Source: Paludifilum halophilum (GTDB lineage Bacteria; Bacillota; Bacilli; Thermoactinomycetales; DSM-45169). Taken from it: DNA of 64,000 nucleotides. Positions 26,138 to 36,313 of the stretch are shown here, in pieces. Location: assembly GCF_002245355.1 (NCBI RefSeq), contig NZ_NOWF01000013.1:28274-92273 (forward strand), read 5' to 3'. A program made the position numbers and the translations under genes. Under the pieces are notes generated by a model. That model was given only the letters and a program-made list of their open reading frames with translations. It searched no databases and had not been told where the DNA came from. How positions within the stretch are numbered: position 1 is the stretch's first letter; the number at the start of each line of letters is the position of its first letter.

Positions 26138-27775
26138 TTATCCTTTCAACAAATGAAGTTTATCCAATACCGGAATCAACTTCTCCCCCACTTTAGGCAC
26201 CTTCTCCAGTTCCGACCGGGTAAGCACCCCCATACGGAACAAGGCGACGGAATAGATCGCCGCACCTGCCGCTACACCGGCCAAAGAGGCGACAGTCATC
26301 GCCGCCCGCAGGGACTCCCAATCTTCGGTGATCCAAAAAATCCCCCGAAGCGTGATAGCAACCCCTCCCGCCATCAAAAGATTAGCCCCCAGCAAGGGAA
26401 GGCCTGTCCGCCGAATGTTGAACAACATGCCCATTCGGGACCGGAGGGCGATCAGGTTAAGCAGAGTTGCGATGGCATATCCCCCTACAGTCGCCAAAGC
26501 CGCTCCCCGGATATCCATCAGGGGAATCAGGATCGCGTTAAGTCCCAGCTTGACCCCGACCCCGATCAGTAGATTGCGGGCGGGAAGGACCACTTGCCCG
26601 ATTCCCTGCAGGATGCCGGAAGATGTCATACCCAGAGTGGAAAACAAGGAAGTAAACGCCAGAATGGCCAAAGCGACAGAACCGGAGCTATCCTTGTACA
26701 GCATGACATTCGTCGGTAAAGCGATGATCGCCAAACCGAGGGAGGCCGGCAACCCCAGCAATAGCGTCAACCGAAGCGCCAGCGAGGACCGGTCCACCGT
26801 CACCCGTTCATTCCGCCGGAATTGTGCTTCTGCGACAGCGGGAACGATCGACAGAGACAAGGCGGTGGCAAAAAAGGAAGCAAACTGGATCAAGGGCTGT
26901 CCTCGGTCATACACCCCTTTTCCCTCTACCGCCGCCGATTGAGACCATCCGCTCGCTTCCAACAAGTTGGCCACTGTAAAAGAGTCCGCCAGGGACAATA
27001 AGGGTAAAACCAAAGAGCCGAGGCCGATCGGGATCGATAAAGCCGCCAGTTGGCGAAGGATCCGGCGGACAGATTCCGGTTCGGAAGAGGCATGCCCGGA
27101 GGGAACCCGGTTCATCCACTGTTGACGGGCTTCCCGGTTCCTCCTCCAGTAAAACAGCAAAACCGCCAGTCCCCCCGCGGCTCCGGTGAAAGCGCCGAAA
27201 ACCGCTCCGGTCCCGGCATAAACCACCCCAGCCCCGGAACTCATCAACCACCAGGCCAGGAAAAGGATGGTCGCCACCCGAATTCCTTGTTCGGCGACCT
27301 GGGACACCGCCGTTGGAGTCATATTTTGATGCCCCTGGAAGTATCCCCGGATGGCTGATATCAGAGGTACGATCAACAAGGCAAAGGAAACCGCCCGGAT
27401 CGGAAGAGTCAACAACTCCCGGTTTCCCATCCACTCGGCGAGAATGGGAGCCCCAAAAAACAGAAGAATAAAAAAGAGAAATCCGGTAAGGCTCAGGCTC
27501 AACGCCGTTACCCGAAACAACCGCCGGGCTCCCTGGATATCCCCTCCCGCTAACTTTTCGGAAACCAATTTGGAAACGGCGACGGGAAAACCCGCCGTGG
27601 CCACCGTTAGGAGCGTGCTGTACAACGGATACACCTGCTGATAAACAAACATTCCTTCGTTCCCCGTGATATTTTGGTAGGGAATTTTATAGACCGCACC
27701 CAGGAGCTTGGTGAAAAATGCCGCCGCCCCCAGGATTGCGGCCCCTTTGACAAAGGATTGTTTTCCTTCGGTCAT
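26138..27775 (-). CDS. spoVB: Stage V sporulation protein B-like lipid II flippase-family protein (YabM)
   Basis: A 545-residue polysaccharide-transport/MATE (MVF) protein with about fourteen membrane segments, starting MTEGKQSFVKGAAILGAAAF. KLLGAVYKIPYQNITGNEGM is the SpoVB/YabM family start. SpoVB and its paralogues move lipid-linked cell-wall precursors, SpoVB during cortex synthesis; the yabM position paralogue is less studied. Start ATG at 27773-27775 behind AAAGGAG. It follows spoVT as in B. subtilis. Confidence 0.88.
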   Translation of the reverse strand: MTEGKQSFVKGAAILGAAAFFTKLLGAVYKIPYQNITGNEGMFVYQQVYPLYSTLLTVATAGFPVAVSKLVSEKLAGGDIQGARRLFRVTALSLSLTGFLFFILLFFGAPILAEWMGNRELLTLPIRAVSFALLIVPLISAIRGYFQGHQNMTPTAVSQVAEQGIRVATILFLAWWLMSSGAGVVYAGTGAVFGAFTGAAGGLAVLLFYWRRNREARQQWMNRVPSGHASSEPESVRRILRQLAALSIPIGLGSLVLPLLSLADSFTVANLLEASGWSQSAAVEGKGVYDRGQPLIQFASFFATALSLSIVPAVAEAQFRRNERVTVDRSSLALRLTLLLGLPASLGLAIIALPTNVMLYKDSSGSVALAILAFTSLFSTLGMTSSGILQGIGQVVLPARNLLIGVGVKLGLNAILIPLMDIRGAALATVGGYAIATLLNLIALRSRMGMLFNIRRTGLPLLGANLLMAGGVAITLRGIFWITEDWESLRAAMTVASLAGVAAGAAIYSVALFRMGVLTRSELEKVPKVGEKLIPVLDKLHLLKG

Positions 27776-27926
27776 CACGCGCTCCTTTCTCCGGATGAAA
27801 ACCATTCGACTCCTTTTTTGGCCAACGGGATCGGATGCCTCCCGGTTTCGCATCGTCCCTGAGGAAAAAGGAGCCGATCAACGTTTCTAGTATACACTGC
27901 CAACCGCATCTTGACTATCGCCACGG

Positions 27927-27953
27927 AAAAAAGCAGGCTTTCATGCCTGCTTG
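27927..27953 (-). terminator. spoVT terminator
   Basis: Minus strand AAGCAGGC ATGAAA GCCTGCTT followed by TTTTCC, about 35 bases after the spoVT stop. Confidence 0.85.
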
Positions 27954-27989
27954 ATCCTTCAGAACCATGATCCATTTTGACTAGGCCCA

Positions 27990-28532
27990 TCACTGCTCCA
28001 TCTGTTTACCCAAAAAGGCGGCGGCTGTGTTCGCCATTTTCAGTTCCAGATCCCCCATTTTGGTGCCTTCTTTTTTGGAGAGAAGGATGACGGCCCCGAT
28101 CGGGTCTCCGCCGGCGTTAATGGGAACGATAATAAAGGACTCATAGGGTTCAGCCATATCCCGGATCAATTCCGCTCGAGTGGGAGAAGTCTCCTGATGA
28201 GGCTTTCGTTGATCCATACAGGTTTCCACGATCCCGCCCACGGGTTTGTCCAGATACTCCCTCTTGGAAGCGCCGGCTACCGCGATCACCGTATCCCGAT
28301 CACAGATCATCGTGACGTGTTGCAAACTCTCATATAGGGATTCAGCGTATTCCTTCGCAAAATCGCCCAATTCACCAATAGGCGAATACTTCTTTAAAAT
28401 GACTTCACCATCGCGATCGACGAATATCTCCAGAGGGTCTCCTTCCCGGATGCGGAGCGTTCGGCGAATCTCCTTGGGAATAACGACCCGTCCGAGATCG
28501 TCGATGCGGCGGACGATTCCCGTTGCTTTCAT
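27990..28532 (-). CDS. spoVT: Stage V sporulation transcription regulator SpoVT
   Basis: 180 residues. An AbrB-type swapped-hairpin DNA-binding domain (MKATGIVRRIDDLGRVVIPK, EIRRTLRIREGDPLEIFVDR) is followed by a GAF-like domain from about residue 55. In the forespore SpoVT tunes SigG genes positively or negatively. Start ATG at 28530-28532 with AGAGAGG; the frame opens further upstream but the domain starts here. Located between the PrsA-like gene and spoVB. Confidence 0.95.
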   Translation of the reverse strand: MKATGIVRRIDDLGRVVIPKEIRRTLRIREGDPLEIFVDRDGEVILKKYSPIGELGDFAKEYAESLYESLQHVTMICDRDTVIAVAGASKREYLDKPVGGIVETCMDQRKPHQETSPTRAELIRDMAEPYESFIIVPINAGGDPIGAVILLSKKEGTKMGDLELKMANTAAAFLGKQMEQ

Positions 28533-28654
28533 AGGTCTTGATGCCTCTCTTTCAAGATGTTTTCCTCGTCGGATCAGGCCGATATTCATGTCTGCCGATG
28601 GTACGCCCATAGTATTCATCCACTTCCATTTAATTATTCCGAAGGCCCTCTCTC

Positions 28655-28686
28655 AAAAACAAAAGGGCAGGGGTTTTCCCCTGCCC
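28655..28686 (-). terminator. Terminator of the mfd-PrsA-like operon
   Basis: Minus strand GGGCAGGGG AAAA CCCCTGCCC followed by TTTTGTTTTT, immediately after the PrsA-like stop. Confidence 0.9.
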
Positions 28687-28694
28687 ATCCCTCC

Positions 28695-29726
28695 CTATTT
28701 TTCCTCGGATTTCTTTTCATCCTCGTCTCCGGGGAGGTCCATCTTTTTCACTTCAACTTCGTCTTCGATAAATTTCTGATACATCTCCTGAATCTTTTTC
28801 TCTTTGATTTGATCCTTTACTTCATCGTACGGCTGTTTGCCCCGTTCCTTCACTTTCATCACATGGTAACCAAACTGGGACTTGATCGGATCGCTGATCT
28901 CATCCAAAGGAAGGTCCTGAGCGGCTTCGGCGAAAGCCGGATCCCACTGGTCCGGGCTTCCCTCGATCTCTCCGGCCCCGTCCTTGGATCCGGGGTCATC
29001 GGAATATTTTTTGGCCACTTCCTTGAATTTAGCCCCGTCCTCCAGCTGTTGCTGCACCTTTTCGGCTCGCTTTTTCGCTTCTTTGTCCGATCGTTTTTCC
29101 TCTTGAGTTTGAGGATCCTTCGTGGAAATCAGCACGTGGTTCAGAGTGATCGATTGGTAAGCGTCCGATTTCTCATATTCCTTTTTGAGATCCTTTTCCT
29201 TCACTTTATCTTCAAAGTAATCGGATACTTTGTTGTTATTCTTCAAAAAGGTTCGAAGCTCGTCCTTTTTAATCCCGCTCTCCTTCAAAACCTCTTCAGG
29301 ATCCTTCTTCTCTTCTCCCTCTTGGGCGGGAGCCTGTTTCAATTGCTCTTCGAAGTCCTTCAGCGCTTTATCCGCCGCTTTGTCGTACTTTTTGTCGTCT
29401 TTGACCTTTTCGACAATCAATCTCTCGGCGATATACTGTTTCACAATCTCTTTCTTCGCTTCCGCATTGTCAAGCATCGGGGCGATCTGGGGTTGGAAGA
29501 AGCTCATGATGTTCAAGTACAGGTTGAGTTCCCCTTCCCTTACCTTTCCGCCTTCATATTCGGCCACCACTTTTTTACTGGTGGTGGGAAGCGGATTCGG
29601 TTTCGAAGGGTCTTGTTCATTCGCCTGATCCTTCCCGTCATCACCCGACCCGCAGCCAGCCGCGAACAGGGAAACTGCTAATAAAGCGCTCATCGCCGTG
29701 GCCAGGCGTCTTTTAATTGGCCGCAT
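28695..29726 (-). CDS. PrsA-like foldase lipoprotein (parvulin-type PPIase)
   Basis: 343 residues. The signal peptide ends in the lipobox LFAAGC with Cys25 as lipidation site. A SurA_N-like helical part precedes the parvulin domain (TLNHVLISTKDPQTQEEKRS, FKEVAKKYSDDPGSKDGAGE, FGYHVMKVKER). It is exported, lipid-anchored, and helps fold secreted proteins by cis-trans proline isomerisation. Start ATG at 29724-29726 overlaps the mfd end by 14 bases. The protein is very rich in Lys, Asp and Glu. PrsA paralogues next to mfd are common in Bacillales outside B. subtilis. Confidence 0.9.
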   Translation of the reverse strand: MRPIKRRLATAMSALLAVSLFAAGCGSGDDGKDQANEQDPSKPNPLPTTSKKVVAEYEGGKVREGELNLYLNIMSFFQPQIAPMLDNAEAKKEIVKQYIAERLIVEKVKDDKKYDKAADKALKDFEEQLKQAPAQEGEEKKDPEEVLKESGIKKDELRTFLKNNNKVSDYFEDKVKEKDLKKEYEKSDAYQSITLNHVLISTKDPQTQEEKRSDKEAKKRAEKVQQQLEDGAKFKEVAKKYSDDPGSKDGAGEIEGSPDQWDPAFAEAAQDLPLDEISDPIKSQFGYHVMKVKERGKQPYDEVKDQIKEKKIQEMYQKFIEDEVEVKKMDLPGDEDEKKSEEK

Positions 29727-32700
29727 TTCGAAAAGCTCCTTTCGTTTTGGGAACCGGTTCATATTGTATCAGAAACTGTTCCACCATTTCCAGTCCTTCC
29801 GATACAGGAAGCCCCTTGATTTTGAATATAATCCCAATTCGTTGACCCGAGGAGAGGCGAACCCGGCCGGGGAAGTTCTGAGCGAGACGGAACAGGCGTT
29901 GTCCGTCGACGGTCTCATTCTGGTCGGGATGGAGCTTGACGTGGATTTCAAAGCCCTGTTGCTTGATCTCTTCCATCCGGTACCGGATCGCATAAGCTCT
30001 GAGGCGGGCTACTCGGAGCAGGTTGCTGACAGGCTGGGGCAAATCGCCGAAACGGTCCTCGATCTCTTCTTCCAAATCCCGGGCCTCTTCCAAAGTACGT
30101 ACCGCCCGGATTTTCTTATAGATCTCGATCTTCTGCTTTTCATCACCGATGTACTCCGACGGGAGGTACGCATCGGCTTCCAGCTCGATTTCCGGCTCCC
30201 AGTCAACCTGTTCGTCCTGGGTACCCCGCTGTTCGTCAATCGCTTCTTTCAACATTTGCGTGTAAAGATCGAAGCCGACGGAAGCGATATGCCCGTGTTG
30301 TTCCGCTCCCAAGAGATTCCCCGCACCGCGGATAGCCAGGTCCCGCATGGCGATCTTAAAGCCGGAACCCAACTCCGTAAACTCCTTGATTGCTTGCAGT
30401 CTTTTTTCCGCTGTCTCGGACAGTACCTTATCCCGCTGGTAGGTGAAATAGGCGTAAGCGATCCGGTTGGACCGGCCCACCCGGCCCCTCAACTGGTAGA
30501 GTTGGGACAAGCCCATCTTGTCCGCATCATAGATAATCAAGGTATTCACGTTGGGGATGTCCACCCCGGTCTCGATAATGGTCGTGCTGACCAACACATC
30601 GTATTCTCCGTCCAGAAAGTCCAGCATCACCCGTTCCAGCTCGGATTCCGCCATTTGGCCGTGAGCAACAGCGATGCGGGCATCGGGGACCAACATGCGG
30701 ACCTGATCCGCCATCTGTTCAATGTTGTGCACTTGATTGTACAGGAAATACACCTGTCCGCCCCGGGCCAATTCCCGTTCCACCGCTTCCCGGACCAGAG
30801 CCGCGGAATACTCCAGGACGTACGTCTGTACCGGGAACCGATTTTCCGGCGGTGTTTCAATCACGGAGAGATCCCGCACCCCCATCATGGACATGTGGAG
30901 GGTCCGGGGAATCGGAGTTGCCGTCAGAGTGAGAACATCGATATTGTGTCTCAACTGCTTGATTTTTTCCTTGTGCTTAACTCCGAAGCGCTGCTCCTCG
31001 TCGACGATGAGCAGTCCCAGATCCTTGTAACGAACATCCTTGGACAAAAGCCGGTGAGTACCGATGATGATATCCACCGTCCCATCCTTCAACCCTTTGA
31101 TCGCTTCCCTCTGTTCCTTTCGGGTGCGGAACCGGGAAAGGACCCGGATCTCCACCGGGAAATCAGCGAAACGTTCCTTAAAGGTTTCGAAGTGCTGCTG
31201 AGCCAGGATGGTCGTGGGTACCAAAACGGCCACCTGTTTTCCGTCCATCACCGCCTTGAAAGCAGCCCGGATCGCCACTTCCGTCTTTCCATAGCCCACA
31301 TCGCCGCAAAGAAGCCGGTCCATTGGTTGAATCTTCTCCATATCCTCTTTAATCTCCTTAATGGATCGGAGTTGATCCACGGTCTCCTCATAAGGGAAAA
31401 GAGCGTCAAAATCACGCTGGTAGACCGAATCCTCGGAAAAAGAGTATCCCTTGGCATTTTGACGCTGGGCGTAGAGTTGGATCAAATCGGAAGCGATATC
31501 CTCGACAGAGGAGCGGACCTTGTTTTTCACTTTGCTCCACTCGTTGCCGCCCAGGCTGTAAACCTTCGGCGATTTTTCCTCGCTGCCCAGGTACTTCTGC
31601 ACCTGATCGATCTGATCGATCGGTACGTACAGTTTATCGTTGCCGGCATATTTCACAGTCATGTAATCTTTATGCAATCCCCCTACATTGAGGGTTTCAA
31701 TGCCGGTATAACGGCCGATGCCGTGATTGACGTGGACGACGTAATCCCCAGGCTTCAGTTCCTGATAATCCTTGATCTTTTCAGCGTGATCCATCTTGGC
31801 AGGACGCCGAGCCCGACGCTGTTTCTGGGTGAAAACTTCTCCTTCCGTCACCAACGCCAGACGGGTCGACCCCAACTCGAATCCGGAGGCGAGAGTCCCC
31901 ACCCGGATCACCGGGCGCCCCGGGGGAACGGGGCCGTCCCCGGAATCCCGGAGCGCCTCCATCCCGTAATCCGCCAATACTCGCTCCAGTCGTTCAGCCC
32001 GCTCCCGAGTGCTGGCGGTAAAGAGCACCCGATATTTGGACTTGATCCACCGGTCCCATTCCGTCTTTAACACATGCATCTGCCCGTGAAACTGCTGCAT
32101 ACCCCGGCAGACGAACTGGACAATATTTTGGGGTTGGATCCCTGCCGCCCGCATGAACAGGGACAGGTAAATACGCTGGTTGTCACTCCGGTTAAACCAT
32201 TCCTCATAGGAAAGGGAGACCTTGAGGTTCGGCAGAAATTCCCCCTGTTGCAACAAGGCCGTCTGCCATTCCCCTTCATCCCGTTCCATCTGCCGGGCTG
32301 CATCCTGAATCCGGGCCGGCTCGTCCAGAATCCAGACCGTATCTCGGGGAAGGTAATCCTGTAAACTTTCAACATCCGGATAAATCTCGCTAATATATTT
32401 GTAGATGCCGTTGAACGTATTTCCCGATTTCAGCTGTTCGATTTCCCAGCCGACCTTCTCCGTCAATTTCTTTCGGGTTTCCGGGTCCTTCACTTTTTCC
32501 AGGCGTTTCGAAAGCAGTCCCGCCACGCGGTCCCCCGCCTTGTACAATACCTCGGGAGAAGCGAAAAGCTCCCGCGCCGGCGGGATCTCCACCCGCTCCA
32601 GTTTGGATTGGGAACGCTGGTCGGCAACGGAAAAGGGACGAATCGAGTCGACTTCGTCATCGAACCACTCGATCCGGATCGGATCCGGCCGCGTCAGGGG

Positions 32701-33252
32701 ATACAAGTCCAGAATGCCCCCCCGCAGACTGAACTCTCCCGGCTTCTCTACCATATCCACCCGTTCATAACCGATATGCACCAAGTATTCCACCAAAGGC
32801 TCGATCGGGTATTCCTGTCCCACGGTCAGCGTGCGATGGTTGCCTGCAATCACATGCCGGGGCGGAAATAGTTTTCTCAACCCGGCAAAAGGCACGACAA
32901 AAACCCCTGAAAAACCTTTGGCCAAACGGGACAGTACGTTCAGCCGTTCTCCCAGGGTTTCATGGCCGTCCAAAGCGATCTCCGTTGCAACCAGTTCATT
33001 GGCGGGGTATAACAAAACTTGATCGCGGGGAAGTAATTCGTACAAGTCTTCCACCGCTTTTTGTGCTTGGTTTAGGTTGTGAGTCACGACCATCACCGGC
33101 CGCCCCGTTTCCTTGTACAGGGACGCCGCATACACCATTCGCGCGGTACCTGTCAGTCCGGCGACCAGTTGTTCTTTCAAATTTTCTTTTAAAGAAACAG
33201 CAGTGGACTGAAAGTCATCATCACGTTGAAACAGTTGGATCAATGTCTCCAA
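29713..33252 (-). CDS. mfd: Transcription-repair coupling factor Mfd
   Basis: 1179 residues, the usual family length. UvrB-like N-terminal module, RNA-polymerase interaction domain (DYVVHVNHGIGRYTGIETLN), RecG-like translocase with Walker A GDVGYGKTEVA and DEEQRFG box, and the C-terminal TRCF domain. It pushes stalled RNA polymerase off lesions and recruits UvrA. I chose the TTG at 33250-33252 (METLIQLFQRDDDF) because it aligns with the B. subtilis start and has GGGGAGG upstream. Follows fin and pth as expected. Confidence 0.97.
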   Translation of the reverse strand: METLIQLFQRDDDFQSTAVSLKENLKEQLVAGLTGTARMVYAASLYKETGRPVMVVTHNLNQAQKAVEDLYELLPRDQVLLYPANELVATEIALDGHETLGERLNVLSRLAKGFSGVFVVPFAGLRKLFPPRHVIAGNHRTLTVGQEYPIEPLVEYLVHIGYERVDMVEKPGEFSLRGGILDLYPLTRPDPIRIEWFDDEVDSIRPFSVADQRSQSKLERVEIPPARELFASPEVLYKAGDRVAGLLSKRLEKVKDPETRKKLTEKVGWEIEQLKSGNTFNGIYKYISEIYPDVESLQDYLPRDTVWILDEPARIQDAARQMERDEGEWQTALLQQGEFLPNLKVSLSYEEWFNRSDNQRIYLSLFMRAAGIQPQNIVQFVCRGMQQFHGQMHVLKTEWDRWIKSKYRVLFTASTRERAERLERVLADYGMEALRDSGDGPVPPGRPVIRVGTLASGFELGSTRLALVTEGEVFTQKQRRARRPAKMDHAEKIKDYQELKPGDYVVHVNHGIGRYTGIETLNVGGLHKDYMTVKYAGNDKLYVPIDQIDQVQKYLGSEEKSPKVYSLGGNEWSKVKNKVRSSVEDIASDLIQLYAQRQNAKGYSFSEDSVYQRDFDALFPYEETVDQLRSIKEIKEDMEKIQPMDRLLCGDVGYGKTEVAIRAAFKAVMDGKQVAVLVPTTILAQQHFETFKERFADFPVEIRVLSRFRTRKEQREAIKGLKDGTVDIIIGTHRLLSKDVRYKDLGLLIVDEEQRFGVKHKEKIKQLRHNIDVLTLTATPIPRTLHMSMMGVRDLSVIETPPENRFPVQTYVLEYSAALVREAVERELARGGQVYFLYNQVHNIEQMADQVRMLVPDARIAVAHGQMAESELERVMLDFLDGEYDVLVSTTIIETGVDIPNVNTLIIYDADKMGLSQLYQLRGRVGRSNRIAYAYFTYQRDKVLSETAEKRLQAIKEFTELGSGFKIAMRDLAIRGAGNLLGAEQHGHIASVGFDLYTQMLKEAIDEQRGTQDEQVDWEPEIELEADAYLPSEYIGDEKQKIEIYKKIRAVRTLEEARDLEEEIEDRFGDLPQPVSNLLRVARLRAYAIRYRMEEIKQQGFEIHVKLHPDQNETVDGQRLFRLAQNFPGRVRLSSGQRIGIIFKIKGLPVSEGLEMVEQFLIQYEPVPKTKGAFRNAAN

Positions 33253-33295
33253 GTTGTTCCATCCTCCCCTCCACGGTGAGCGGTTGAAAACCATA

Positions 33296-33330
33296 CAAAA
33301 AGAAGCCTTAGCTGGGGACAGCCAAGGCTG
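33296..33330 (-). terminator. fin terminator
   Basis: Minus strand AGCCTTGGCTG TCCC CAGCTAAGGCT followed by TCTTTTTG, between fin and mfd. Confidence 0.8.
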
Positions 33331-33463
33331 TTTTTCTCGTTGTTCCCCCGGTGAAAGACCGCAAACCCTCACCCCTTCATCCCCTACGATGGCCGAAAGG
33401 GTTGGCAGGGTGCCCCTTTATTTCAAAAACTCCCGGGACGAATGAGGATCCATCCGGAACGTT

Positions 33464-33694
33464 TTATTGAAAGGGATGGGAAAGCAGCGTCAGCTCCGGG
33501 TTTTTCTCCAACATTTCCTGGCATGTCTCACAGATCACACGAACGTGAGAATGACCAGCTGCATCATAGGATATTATATCCCGCCGCTCATCCGGGGTCA
33601 ACCAATGAAAGCCCAGCTGCAACTCTGTCACACGATCGTCGTCGATTCGGCCGATATGCGTATTGCAATATCGGCAAGTATAAGTTATAGCCAT
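33464..33694 (-). CDS. fin: Anti-sigma-F factor Fin (YabK)
   Basis: A 76-residue zinc-binding protein with Cys pairs C7-x2-C10 and C55-x2-C58 (TYTCRYCNTHIG, VICETCQEMLEKNPE) and the central LGFHWLTPDERRDIISYD. In the forespore Fin antagonises SigF to help the switch to SigG. Size, cysteines and position between pth and mfd match B. subtilis Fin. Confidence 0.92.
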   Translation of the reverse strand: MAITYTCRYCNTHIGRIDDDRVTELQLGFHWLTPDERRDIISYDAAGHSHVRVICETCQEMLEKNPELTLLSHPFQ

Positions 33695-33907
33695 GGTATG
33701 CCACCCGTCAAAGATATATTCTGTTATAGTATCGCCTTACGTACAAAAAACATTCCCTTTGTCAGTGATTTTTCCGGATCCATTTTTGTGACGGCTACGG
33801 CATTTCGGACCATCAACGACCACGATTTGCCAACTGGGTGCGGGATCTGATTTCCGACATCAACGGCGGAAAATGGGGTATTCTCCTTATGAAATGGTTT
33901 CGATTTT

Positions 33908-34468
33908 TTATCGATTATACTGGTTCATCACTTCGGGAAAGGGCGTATCCAGCCAGGCATCTGCGGCGTCGGCGGAACGCTGGATTGCCTCCATCACCGG
34001 TTCCTTCTGCTCTTCGGAAAACCGGGAAAGGACATAATCCACCACCGGTGCCGGAGTCTCCGGACGGCCGATCCCAACCTTAATCCGCTTAAACTCCCGG
34101 GTGCCCAAGTGGTCGATCAGGGATTGGACTCCGTTATGGCCTCCGGCACTTCCCTTTAACCGTAACCGGATCTTTCCCGGAGGCAAATCCAGATCATCAT
34201 AAACAACAAGGAGATCCTCCACACGAACCTTCAACCAGTCCAGTGCGGGTCGGACCGCCTGACCGGAGAGATTCATGTAAGTCTCCGGCTTGATCAGGAC
34301 CACCTTTTCGCCACGGATCCGCCCTTCTCCGACCAGGGCGTTCCATTTTTCCTTTTGTACAGGGAGTTCCCAGGTTTGAGCCAACCGATCGATCACCCAG
34401 AAACCGACATTATGACGGGTGGATGCATACTTTTTCCCGGGATTGCCCAGGCCCACAATCACTTTCAT
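33908..34468 (-). CDS. pth: Peptidyl-tRNA hydrolase
   Basis: 186 residues (SpoVC in B. subtilis). It recycles peptidyl-tRNAs released from ribosomes. The start MKVIVGLGNPGKKYASTRHN contains the catalytic Asn9 and His19, and later KPETYMNLSG and VVYDDLDLPPGKIRLRLKG are family signatures. Located between rplY/ctc and fin; expected operon partner. Confidence 0.96.
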   Translation of the reverse strand: MKVIVGLGNPGKKYASTRHNVGFWVIDRLAQTWELPVQKEKWNALVGEGRIRGEKVVLIKPETYMNLSGQAVRPALDWLKVRVEDLLVVYDDLDLPPGKIRLRLKGSAGGHNGVQSLIDHLGTREFKRIKVGIGRPETPAPVVDYVLSRFSEEQKEPVMEAIQRSADAADAWLDTPFPEVMNQYNR

Positions 34469-34485
34469 GGAGTTCCTCCCGATTC

Positions 34486-34515
34486 AAAAGGGCGCAACTT
34501 TTGTCGGTTGCGCCC
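34486..34515 (-). terminator. ctc (rplY) terminator
   Basis: Minus strand GGGCGCAAC CGACAAAA GTTGCGCCC followed by TTTTG, about 40 bases after the ctc stop. Confidence 0.8.
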
Positions 34516-34554
34516 CGTCTTGATCCATCACATGTGGAAAAAATAGTCAAACCG

Positions 34555-35184
34555 TTACTCTGCGCCCTCTTGTTCGGCCTTGGCCGCTTCTGACGCGTTC
34601 TCAGCCAGCTCGTCCGCTTCTTTTTCCTGCCCCGTTTGCGGAGGGAGAACGGAAGCAACCACCTCTCCCTCTTCAGTCAGCAATTCCACACCCTCAGGAA
34701 AGTTAAGCTGGCCGGCTTCGACGGATTCACCGATTTCCAAACCGGAGACATCCACCGTCAATTGATCCGGAATCCGGTTCGGAAGGCAGCGAATCGGTAC
34801 CGTCCGAATCTGCTGTTGCAGGATTCCGCCTTCCTTAACACCCTTGGGTTCTCCTTCCAACTCGATGGCGGCTTCTGTGTCGACCGGTTCGTTCATGTTC
34901 ACTTCCTGAAAGTCCACATGCACGATCCGATCCTTGATGCGGTCCTGTTGCACCTCCCGGATCATCACCGGATGCGTTTTCCCATCGGGAAAAGTGAGAT
35001 TGATCACGGAAGTGGCGCCCTCACTCTGCAACAATCGCAGAAACTCAGGCCCATCCAGGTGTACCAGTTCATTGTCGATTCCTTTGCCGTAAACGACTCC
35101 GGGAATACGCCCTTCCCGGCGCAAACGGGTCACTATGGAACGGGGGCGGCTCTCGCGCCGTTGAACGGTCAATTTATAGGACAT
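34555..35184 (-). CDS. rplY: Large ribosomal subunit protein bL25 / general stress protein Ctc
   Basis: 209 residues. N-terminal L25 5S-rRNA-binding domain (RLRREGRIPGVVYGKG) and C-terminal TL5/Ctc domain (RTVPIRCLPNRIPDQLTVDV). The acidic tail (EKEADELAENASEAAKAEQE) is typical of Ctc proteins. Start ATG at 35182-35184 (MSYKLTVQRRESRPRS). Lies between prs and pth. Confidence 0.94.
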   Translation of the reverse strand: MSYKLTVQRRESRPRSIVTRLRREGRIPGVVYGKGIDNELVHLDGPEFLRLLQSEGATSVINLTFPDGKTHPVMIREVQQDRIKDRIVHVDFQEVNMNEPVDTEAAIELEGEPKGVKEGGILQQQIRTVPIRCLPNRIPDQLTVDVSGLEIGESVEAGQLNFPEGVELLTEEGEVVASVLPPQTGQEKEADELAENASEAAKAEQEGAE

Positions 35185-35323
35185 AACAAACAGCCTCCTT
35201 GTGTGAGTGAAACACCTACTCGTCAGAAGCGTCGTGTTAACAGCAATCGGGGGATACAGATTCTCCACAACACTTCAGTACGCATTCCCTTCCGCACTAG
35301 AAGGATAAACCTTGAACCGGCTC

Positions 35324-36274
35324 TCAGTCAAACAACTTACTTACCGACAATTCTTCATGAACGCGAATAATCGCTTCCCCGATCAAAGGAGCGACGGACA
35401 AGACGCGATTCTTCTCCAACTGCTTGTCCTCACCGAGGGGGATCGTATTGGTCACCACCATCTCCTCGATGTTGGCCTCCCGGATTCGCCGGATTGCCGG
35501 ACCGGAGAAAACAGGGTGAGTACAACAGGCATAAACCGCTTTAGCGCCGTAATCCAGCAAGGCATTGGCCGCCAGGGAAATCGTACCGGCGGTATCGATG
35601 ATATCGTCGATAATGATAGCCGTTCGCCCTTTAACATCACCGACGATGTTCATCACTTCCGCCACATTGGGTTCCGGACGCCGCTTATCGATAATCGCAA
35701 TCGGCGATTCCAACCGTTCCGCCAACTTGCGGGCACGGATCACACCGCCGTGATCCGGGGAGACGACAACCACGTCGTCCAATGCTTTTTTCTGGAAGTA
35801 ATCGCCTAAAATCGGCACTCCGAGCAAGTGATCCACGGGAATATCGAAAAAGCCCTGAATCTGTGTCGCGTGAAGATCCATCGTGATAATCCGATCCGCT
35901 CCCGCCGTTTCGATCAGGTTGGCCACCAGCTTGGACGTAATCGGATCCCGGGCGCGGGTCTTCCGGTCCTGACGGGCATATCCGTAATAAGGAATCACCA
36001 CATTGATCGTCCGGGCGGAGGCCCGCTTCAAAGCGTCCACCATCACCAACAACTCCATCAGGTGCTGGTTGACCGGGTGACTGGTGGATTGGATCACATA
36101 TACATCAGAACCGCGGACACTTTCGTTAAGCCGGACATGAATCTCCCCGTCGCTAAACTTGGCCACCACGGCATCGCCCAGAGGAACGCCGATATGGTCG
36201 GCAATCTCCTGGGCCAGCTCCGGATTGGAATTGCAGGTAAACACATGCAGGCGCGACTCTCGTACTGTGGACAT
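35324..36274 (-). CDS. prs: Ribose-phosphate pyrophosphokinase
   Basis: 316 residues. It makes PRPP from ribose 5-phosphate and ATP for nucleotide, His and Trp synthesis. Visible: [20 protein letters not shown], the flexible loop [33 protein letters not shown], and the PRPP loop [14 protein letters not shown]. Follows glmU closely, as in all Bacillales. Confidence 0.97.
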   Translation of the reverse strand: MSTVRESRLHVFTCNSNPELAQEIADHIGVPLGDAVVAKFSDGEIHVRLNESVRGSDVYVIQSTSHPVNQHLMELLVMVDALKRASARTINVVIPYYGYARQDRKTRARDPITSKLVANLIETAGADRIITMDLHATQIQGFFDIPVDHLLGVPILGDYFQKKALDDVVVVSPDHGGVIRARKLAERLESPIAIIDKRRPEPNVAEVMNIVGDVKGRTAIIIDDIIDTAGTISLAANALLDYGAKAVYACCTHPVFSGPAIRRIREANIEEMVVTNTIPLGEDKQLEKNRVLSVAPLIGEAIIRVHEELSVSKLFD

Positions 36275-36313
36275 CTTTCCCCCAACCCTCCACTTTTCGA
36301 TGGAAAAATTTGA

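Noticed and set aside
29698..32070. 790-codon open frame antisense to mfd and the PrsA-like gene
   Set aside because: It crosses two real genes, is rich in the residues expected from antisense of Gly/Glu/Leu codons, and has no start signals.
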